Assembly (NCBI GenBank): GCA_035460985.1
Contig: DATHWC010000106.1
Span: 1 to 11,491 of the forward strand
Origin: Lunatibacter sp035460985
Lineage (GTDB): Bacteria > Bacteroidota > Bacteroidia > Cytophagales > Cyclobacteriaceae
Direction of reading: 5' to 3'
Length of the DNA: 11,491 nucleotides
Below, piece by piece: positions 6,226 to 11,491 of the stretch. Numbering within the stretch: the first letter of the stretch is position 1; every line of letters starts with the position of its first letter. The notes beneath the pieces were generated by a model that made no database searches, had not been told where the DNA came from, and saw only the letters and a list, made by a program, of their open reading frames with translations. The position numbers were made by a program, and so were the translations under genes.

Positions 6226-6639
6226 ATGGATAGGAAGTTGAATTGTGTCATGTTGGTGGATGATGATGAAGCTGTCAACTATTTGCATAGGGAGATTTTG
6301 GAAGAAGTCGGATTTGCAAATAATATTATTGTATCCGATACAGCAAGTAAGGCACTTAGTCTGCTGGAAAAACCCGATAGGGAAGCCTGTGAGCAACCCG
6401 ATGTTATTTTTCTGGACCTTAATATGCCGTTGATGTGTGGGTGGGATTTTGTGGAACGATTGGCCGATAAGAAGATCGGTGACGATTCCTTTCCCCTTAT
6501 TTTTATTCTTACTACTTCCATGAATGTAAATAATTTGAAAAGAGCTGTTGGATCAAACAGAATTACCGGGTTTTTACCCAAGCCACTTACTGAGGAAATG
6601 TTGGATGAAATTTTATCCCGACATTTCGCCAGTTCCTAA
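6226..6639 (+). CDS. Single-domain response regulator (CheY-like receiver)
   Basis: A 137-residue stand-alone receiver domain with no output domain. All key residues are present: the acidic cluster D12-D13-D14 after the first strand (CVMLVDDDE), phospho-acceptor D64 at the end of strand 3 (IFLDLNMP), T96/T97 (ILTTS) and K119 with the following Pro (FLPKPLT). It should therefore be phosphorylated by a histidine kinase and signal through protein contacts, as CheY and other single-domain receivers do, acting in the cytoplasm. The ATG at 6226 is the natural start, with the first beta strand beginning a few residues in. No kinase or partner is encoded nearby; flanking intergenic gaps and a terminator-like hairpin downstream make it a monocistronic orphan. 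Many Bacteroidota have such orphans next to unrelated genes. Confidence 0.93.
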   Translation: MDRKLNCVMLVDDDEAVNYLHREILEEVGFANNIIVSDTASKALSLLEKPDREACEQPDVIFLDLNMPLMCGWDFVERLADKKIGDDSFPLIFILTTSMNVNNLKRAVGSNRITGFLPKPLTEEMLDEILSRHFASS

Positions 6640-6718
6640 TCTTTATTATTTTTCGCAATTATCAGCCATTTTTTCCGCTTATCCCCATTAGCGTTTACTT
6701 ATGTATAAGCTTTATATG

Positions 6719-6751
6719 GGGAGAGGTTTTAATTTAAAATTTCTCTTTTTG
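6719..6751 (+). terminator. Rho-independent-like terminator after the response regulator
   Basis: GAGAGGTTTT (6721-6730) pairs with AAAATTTCTC (6736-6745) over 10 bp including two G-U pairs, around a 5-nt loop, directly followed by TTTTTG. The stem is AT-rich, but the stem plus T-run fits an intrinsic terminator about 80 nt after the stop codon. Confidence 0.45.
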
Positions 6752-6778
6752 AATTGCGTTTATTATTTGTTTACTTTG
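6749..6778 (+). promoter_or_regulatory. Weak candidate promoter for the cytochrome operon
   Basis: TTG at 6749-6751 is followed after 19 nt by TTACTTTG (6771-6778), which matches the TAnnTTTG -7 consensus at all but one position. Transcription would begin about 45 nt before the ATG at 6833. The TTG overlaps the T-run of the preceding terminator, so this is tentative. Confidence 0.3.
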
Positions 6779-6832
6779 GTTTGCTGATAACAGCCTGCTT
6801 TAAAACAAAATAGCCCAATTCCCAATTTACCC

Positions 6833-9646
6833 ATGGAATTCCTACACTCTAAATGGAAATACCTCCTCGCCACATTCCTTTCAATATGGGTGATTGTATG
6901 GGGTATCAATGCCATATCCATAGAGAATAAGCACAAATATGTTCCTGCCGCTGTATTGGGACAGGAAGTGGATTTCAACCGGGATATTCGCCCCATCATC
7001 AATAAAAAATGCATCGCCTGTCACGGCGGTGTAAAAAAATCCGGCGGTTTCAGCCTACTTTTTGAAGAGGAGGCATTGGCTGTCAATGAATCCGGAGAAA
7101 GGGCAATCGTGCCGGGAAGTATCCGAAAAAGTGAATTGATCAAACGTATAAACCACGCTGACCCAGAATATAGAATGCCCTTGGAGGGTGAACCATTGGA
7201 GAAGGAGGAGATTGCCCTTTTAACTAAATGGATTAATCAGGGAGCAAAATGGAAGGATCACTGGGCATACATTCCCCCAGACCACCAACGGGTTCCGGAT
7301 ATTACCCACTCATGGATTCAGAATGACATAGACAAATTTATTCTTGCAAAGCTGAATAAAGAAAAGCTACTGCCAAACCCAAAGTCAGACAGATATACCC
7401 TGCTCAGACGGGTTAGCCTTGACCTGACCGGACTTCCACCCACGCTGGAGGAAATGGAAGCATTTATAGGGGACGAATCCGACTCGGCTTTCGAAAAGGT
7501 AGTTGACCGTTTGCTGGCATCCCCGGCTTTTGGGGAGCGATGGGCGGCTATGTGGATGGATATGGCCCGGTATGCTGATTCAAAAGGCTACGAAGCCGAC
7601 CGACCCAGAAGTATCTGGAAATACCGGGACTGGTTGATTAAGGCTTTCAACGATAACGTTCCTTTCGACCAATTTATCACCTTGCAGCTGGCTGGGGACC
7701 TGCTTCCCAATCCTACTGATGAACAGCTTATCGCTACGGCCTTCCACCGTAATACCATGAACAATGATGAGGGGGGAACAGACAACGAGGAATATAGAAC
7801 TGTTGCGCTGATCGATCGGGTGAACACCACTTGGTCGGTATTGCAGGGAACAACCATGGAATGTGTTCAGTGTCACAGCCACCCATACGACCCCATCAGG
7901 CATGAGAATTTTTACCAATCCATGGCCTTCTTTAACCAAAGTGCCGATGCGGATATTCCAAGCGAGTCTCCGACATTAGTGCAGTTCAAAGAGGAGGAGG
8001 ACTTGCAGAAACTAAACCGGGTCAAGAACTGGGCAGCAGCCCATCCGGGTAAGAAGGATTCGGTTTATTATGAGAAGTTGATCCGTATTACAGAACCAAA
8101 GCTCCATCCCCATTATTTTGAGCAAATGGAAAAAGGTATTCCTGTCCGCGGTACTGCTACCTTCAAAGTCACCGACAGTGTATACTCATTTACCAAACAG
8201 GTACCACTGATGGGAGAGGACAGAATAATGCTTCGCTACAGGGCGGATACCTCAGTGGGAACCCTACAGATTCGGCTTGACAACAAAGATGGTGAAATAA
8301 TAGGCACTCTTCCAGTCAATAGAAAAACAAAAACGGAATACAATAAGGAGGAGAAGAAAGATAAAATATATACCATTAATGAAACGGTATCCTTTCCGGT
8401 TAAACCGATTTCCGGTAAGCGGGATGTTTACCTGGTGTTGGAAGGAAATGCGGGGTTAAAGACGGAATGTATCATAGAATGGGTGTTGTTTCATCATGCC
8501 TTACCGGGTGAAGAAGAAAGTGGATTTGAAGAAATTGCCAGTGATTTTCATGAAATTTTCAACAGTACGAATGAAAAAGTCACCACACCCATCATGCTGG
8601 AGCTGAAAGATGGCTACCGAAGAAAGACAAACGTATTCGAAAAAGGCAGCTGGATGTCCCACGGGGTGGAGGTAGAACCGGGCGTTCCGGCCAAATGGAA
8701 TTCCCTCACTCCATCCATGGAAAAAAACAGGCTGGGTCTGGCTCAATGGCTGACAGACCCGGAAAATCCTTTGACGGCCAGGGTGACTGTAAACCGGTTT
8801 TGGGAGCAGCTGTTCGGGTTGGGTATCGTTGAGACCATTGAGGATTTTGGATCCCAGGGTTTTGCCCCCACACATCCGGAATTGTTGGATTGGCTGGCTT
8901 TGCAGTTTGTCCAAGAACATCAGTGGGACATCAAAAAGTTACTCAAGCAGTTGGTCATGTCGGCTACCTATCAGCAATCTTCCCATATGCGGGAAGACTT
9001 GGAGAAGGTGGATCCCCGGAACCAATTGTTGGCGCGGGGCCCTAGGCTCCGATTGACCGCGGAGCAGGTGCGGGATCAGGCACTGGCTGTCAGTGGATTA
9101 CTTAGTCCTAAGATGTTTGGCCCCAGTGTGATGCCCGAGCAACCTGAGGGGATTTGGCAGGTAGTGTACAGCGGGGGGAATAAATGGGAGACAAGTAGGG
9201 GAGAGGATAAATACAGAAGAGCGTTGTACACCTTTTGGCGTAGAACAAGTCCATATCCTTCATTTATTTCCTTTGACGCGCCTAGCCGTGAAGTATGTCT
9301 TCCCCGTAGAATAGATACAAACACGCCCCTTCAAGCCTTGGTATCCTTGAATGATCCGGTTTATTTGGAGGCTGCCCAGGGTTTGGCACGGAGGACGCTG
9401 GAAAGTTCACCGGAAGCCAACCCAGAAAAGTTAGTTGCAATCATGTATGGATTGGCGATGGCTAGGGGGTTGGATCACGGAAAGCTGCAGGATCTTATGG
9501 AACTGTACGGACAAACGCAGGTTTATTTTGACAATGACCCGGATGCGATTTGCCAGTTTACCGGAGAAGAGGACAAAGAATTGGCCGTCATGACCGTGAT
9601 GGCTAACGTGATCATGAATTTGGATGAATTTGTGATGAAATCATAA
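6833..9646 (+). CDS. Planctomycete-type cytochrome c protein (PSCyt1, DUF1549, DUF1553) with CBM6-like insert
   Basis: A 937-residue envelope protein. Residues 8-28 form a hydrophobic signal anchor, so the rest is probably periplasmic. Residues 45-140 form a PSCyt1 haem c domain with C60-I-A-C63-H64 and M115 in YRMPLEG as likely axial ligand. Residues 155-370 match DUF1549 (PSCyt2), with LRRVSLDLTGLPPT and the family's second CxxCH-like motif, C344-V-Q-C347-H348. Residues about 437-553 resemble a family 6 carbohydrate-binding module (LQIRLDNKDGEIIGTLPV, then DVYLVLEGNA and IIEWVLF). Residues 630-935 are DUF1553 (PSD1), with PLTARVTVNRFWEQLFG and RRIDTNTPLQALVSLNDP. Length and order match full-length family members. 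The next gene (DUF1501) starts 6 nt after the stop, so they form one transcript. The biochemical role of the family is not established; electron transfer linked to oxidation of a sugar-like substrate is an inference. Confidence 0.93.
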   Translation: MEFLHSKWKYLLATFLSIWVIVWGINAISIENKHKYVPAAVLGQEVDFNRDIRPIINKKCIACHGGVKKSGGFSLLFEEEALAVNESGERAIVPGSIRKSELIKRINHADPEYRMPLEGEPLEKEEIALLTKWINQGAKWKDHWAYIPPDHQRVPDITHSWIQNDIDKFILAKLNKEKLLPNPKSDRYTLLRRVSLDLTGLPPTLEEMEAFIGDESDSAFEKVVDRLLASPAFGERWAAMWMDMARYADSKGYEADRPRSIWKYRDWLIKAFNDNVPFDQFITLQLAGDLLPNPTDEQLIATAFHRNTMNNDEGGTDNEEYRTVALIDRVNTTWSVLQGTTMECVQCHSHPYDPIRHENFYQSMAFFNQSADADIPSESPTLVQFKEEEDLQKLNRVKNWAAAHPGKKDSVYYEKLIRITEPKLHPHYFEQMEKGIPVRGTATFKVTDSVYSFTKQVPLMGEDRIMLRYRADTSVGTLQIRLDNKDGEIIGTLPVNRKTKTEYNKEEKKDKIYTINETVSFPVKPISGKRDVYLVLEGNAGLKTECIIEWVLFHHALPGEEESGFEEIASDFHEIFNSTNEKVTTPIMLELKDGYRRKTNVFEKGSWMSHGVEVEPGVPAKWNSLTPSMEKNRLGLAQWLTDPENPLTARVTVNRFWEQLFGLGIVETIEDFGSQGFAPTHPELLDWLALQFVQEHQWDIKKLLKQLVMSATYQQSSHMREDLEKVDPRNQLLARGPRLRLTAEQVRDQALAVSGLLSPKMFGPSVMPEQPEGIWQVVYSGGNKWETSRGEDKYRRALYTFWRRTSPYPSFISFDAPSREVCLPRRIDTNTPLQALVSLNDPVYLEAAQGLARRTLESSPEANPEKLVAIMYGLAMARGLDHGKLQDLMELYGQTQVYFDNDPDAICQFTGEEDKELAVMTVMANVIMNLDEFVMKS

Positions 9647-9652
9647 CACGCC

Positions 9653-11131
9653 ATGAATTTACAACAGGAATTACAATATCGAACACTTCAACGCGAGACG
9701 AGGAGACATTTTCTGAAGCAATGTGCTCAGGGCTTGGGTTCCATTGCCTTAGGTTCATTGATTGGGTGCAGTTCATCAAGCACTCAAGAGGAACAAGCTT
9801 CGGCAGTGATGGAAAATCTTGCAGCCAAAATGCCTCATTTTGCACCTACGGCCAAGCGAATCATTTACCTACATATGGCCGGTGCGCCTTCCCAATTGGA
9901 GCTGTTTGACTACAAGCCGGAGCTAGGCAAATTGGACGGAAAGGATTGTCCGCCTTCTTTATTGGAAGGAAAGAAATTCGCATTCATTCAAGGAGTACCC
10001 AAAATGCTGGGTCCACAAGCGGAATTTAAGCCTCGCGGTGAATCCGGGATGATGATTTCAGACTGGTTGCCCCACTTTTCCACCATTGCGGACGATGTGT
10101 CACTGATCCGTACCATGCATACCGACGAATTCAACCACGCCCCTGCCCAATTGCTATTGCAGACGGGAGGTCCCCGATTGGGAAGGCCCAGCATGGGATC
10201 CTGGGTAACCTACGGATTGGGTTCTGATAATGAAAACTTACCGGGTTTTATGGTACTGGTATCAGGAGGGAATACCCCTGACGCCGGAAAATCAGTATGG
10301 GGAAGTGGCTTTTTGCCCTCGGTGTACCAGGGTGTGCAGTGCAGGTCGGAGGGAGACCCCGTGCTATTTGTATCCAATCCGGAAGGCATGAGTAGGGACT
10401 TACGCAGAAATACCATCGACGCCATCAATAAAATCAACGATAAGGAATATCAGGAAATGGGAGATCCGGAGATTTTGACCCGTATTTCCCAATATGAGAT
10501 GTCTTTTCGAATGCAAACCTCAGTTCCTGAGGTAATGGATATAAAAGATGAACCGGCCTATATCCATGAAATGTATGGGACGGAGCCCGGCAAAACATCC
10601 TTTGCTAATAATTGCCTCTTGGCGAGGAGGCTGGTAGAACAGGGGGTTCGATTCGTTCAGTTGTTTGATTGGGGATGGGACACCCACGGGGTGAGTGAGG
10701 GAGATTCAATAGAAGGCGGACTGAAAAATAAATGCAGCCAAGTAGACCGACCAATGACCGCGCTGATTAAAGATCTAAAACAACGCGGCCTGCTGGATGA
10801 AACTCTCGTCGTTTGGGGAGGAGAATTTGGCCGTACTCCCATGCAGGAAAACCGGGGAGGAAAAGTATGGCCCTTTAAAGGAAGGGATCACCACACTGAG
10901 GCTTTCCCCATTTGGATGGCCGGGGGTGGTGTGAAAGGCGGCTACACCCACGGGGAGACAGATGAAATCGGGTATTATGGAATCAAAGATAAGGTTCATG
11001 TACATGACCTGCAGGCGACAATCATGCATCTGCTGGGTATGGATCATGAAAAATTCACTTACTTTGCCCAGGGCAGGGATTTTAGGCTGACAGATGTGGC
11101 AGGAAAAGTAGTTCATAAAATTATTGCATAA
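9653..11131 (+). CDS. DUF1501 protein with Tat lipoprotein signal
   Basis: A 492-residue protein of the DUF1501 family, which has an alkaline-phosphatase/sulfatase-like fold. The N-terminus carries a twin-arginine motif (TRRHFLKQ, R17-R18), a hydrophobic stretch and a lipobox ending in L-I-G-C39, so it should be folded in the cytoplasm, exported by Tat and lipid-anchored. Family-typical segments are HMAGAPSQLELFDYKPELGK, HTDEFNHAPAQLLLQTGGPR, QLFDWGWDTHG, VVWGGEFGRTP, GRDHHTEAFPIWMAGGG and the C-terminal VHDLQATIMHLLGMDH; their His and Asp residues could bind metal. It lies 6 nt after the cytochrome gene and 17 nt before the DUF2231-type gene. DUF1501 and PSCyt/DUF1553 genes are neighbours throughout Planctomycetes and many Bacteroidota, suggesting joint action. 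The reaction is unknown. Confidence 0.93.
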   Translation: MNLQQELQYRTLQRETRRHFLKQCAQGLGSIALGSLIGCSSSSTQEEQASAVMENLAAKMPHFAPTAKRIIYLHMAGAPSQLELFDYKPELGKLDGKDCPPSLLEGKKFAFIQGVPKMLGPQAEFKPRGESGMMISDWLPHFSTIADDVSLIRTMHTDEFNHAPAQLLLQTGGPRLGRPSMGSWVTYGLGSDNENLPGFMVLVSGGNTPDAGKSVWGSGFLPSVYQGVQCRSEGDPVLFVSNPEGMSRDLRRNTIDAINKINDKEYQEMGDPEILTRISQYEMSFRMQTSVPEVMDIKDEPAYIHEMYGTEPGKTSFANNCLLARRLVEQGVRFVQLFDWGWDTHGVSEGDSIEGGLKNKCSQVDRPMTALIKDLKQRGLLDETLVVWGGEFGRTPMQENRGGKVWPFKGRDHHTEAFPIWMAGGGVKGGYTHGETDEIGYYGIKDKVHVHDLQATIMHLLGMDHEKFTYFAQGRDFRLTDVAGKVVHKIIA

Positions 11132-11148
11132 ATACACTTGAGTATAAA

Positions 11149-11491
11149 ATGGAGCAATCGGGAGATTTTATAGTATTCTTAGGCAGGTTTCACCCGCTGT
11201 TTTTACACTTGCCAATTGGATTTTTGGTACTGGCGGTTTTGCTGGAGCTGGCTTCCAGAACGGAAAAATACGCTTCACTCAAGCCTGCGGTGGGCTTCAC
11301 GCTTTTACTCGGTGCGCTGTCCGCATTGGTCGCTGCCATATTGGGATTGAGGTTGGCGCAGGACGGAGGCTATTCGGAGGATTTGCTGTCCATTCACAAA
11401 TGGCTGGGGATAGCGTTGGTCGTTTTTTCGTTCGGAGCGTGGATTTTATATGTGCAGAAGGAAAAAAAGCAAACAGCTACACTTAAAAAAG
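11149..11491 (+). CDS. DUF2231-type membrane protein, N-terminal part (runs off the right edge)
   Basis: The reading frame opens at an ATG 17 nt after the DUF1501 stop and stays open to the window end (114 codons visible). It begins with a soluble turn and then a hydrophobic helix FHPLFLHLPIGFLVLAVLLE, a characteristic DUF2231 start with two His residues near the membrane face. A second helix follows (GFTLLLGALSALVAAILGL), then SIHKWLGIALVVF with another His. The His pairs suggest haem b or metal binding within the membrane. In related operons this domain often heads a larger protein that also has a PSCyt1 cytochrome domain and repeats, so the full gene is probably longer. It would be the membrane electron-transfer partner of the operon; this is inference. 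Confidence 0.75.
   Translation, partial: MEQSGDFIVFLGRFHPLFLHLPIGFLVLAVLLELASRTEKYASLKPAVGFTLLLGALSALVAAILGLRLAQDGGYSEDLLSIHKWLGIALVVFSFGAWILYVQKEKKQTATLKK

Noticed and set aside
1..11491. CRISPR arrays, tRNA or rRNA genes, insertion sequences and phage genes
   Set aside because: I saw no regularly spaced repeats, no cloverleaf or rRNA segments, no transposase or integrase motifs and no phage structural genes in any part of the window.

Overview
The window looks like a Bacteroidota chromosome, probably a marine or environmental member of the Cytophagales. This is inferred from moderate GC, start codons without clear Shine-Dalgarno sequences, a TAnnTTTG-type -7 box (TATCTTTG at 4402-4409, minus strand) and the gene families present. 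I cannot name the genus.

Left part (1-2165): the tail of an unidentified gene runs in from the left edge, followed by a stretch without a convincing gene. Next comes a Tat-exported amidohydrolase of the TIM-barrel lactonase-like family (plus strand). Downstream lie decayed coding fragments on the minus strand: the C-terminal third of a GNAT acetyltransferase (1713-1904) and a frameshifted fragment of an unknown protein (about 1901-2133). This stretch looks like a gene graveyard.

Centre (2166-5251, all minus strand): a two-gene operon encodes a Cys-rich, four-helix membrane protein resembling MerC-type metal transport proteins and, 3 nt downstream, a tyrosinase. The tyrosinase carries features best known from fungal pro-tyrosinases: a Cys-X-His in the CuA site, a Y-x-Y motif closing the core, and a C-terminal domain with a CxxC like the copper-relay motif of Aspergillus pro-tyrosinase. 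The pair is the most interesting candidate system here: a self-chaperoned type-3 copper enzyme with a dedicated membrane metal-handling partner. Upstream is a separate cupin gene, separated from the operon by about 320 bp rich in small inverted repeats.

Middle (5252-6832): almost 1 kb of AT-rich, non-coding, partly decayed and repeat-containing DNA leads to an orphan single-domain response regulator. Direct repeats lie upstream of it and a terminator-like hairpin downstream.

Right part (6833 to end, plus strand): a tight operon of a planctomycete-type cytochrome c protein (PSCyt1/DUF1549/DUF1553) with an inserted CBM6-like module, a DUF1501 protein with a Tat lipoprotein signal, and the start of a DUF2231-type haem-associated membrane protein cut by the window edge. 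These families recur together in Planctomycetes and Bacteroidota. Their joint biochemical role is unknown to me; the layout suggests a periplasmic redox module acting on carbohydrate-like substrates.
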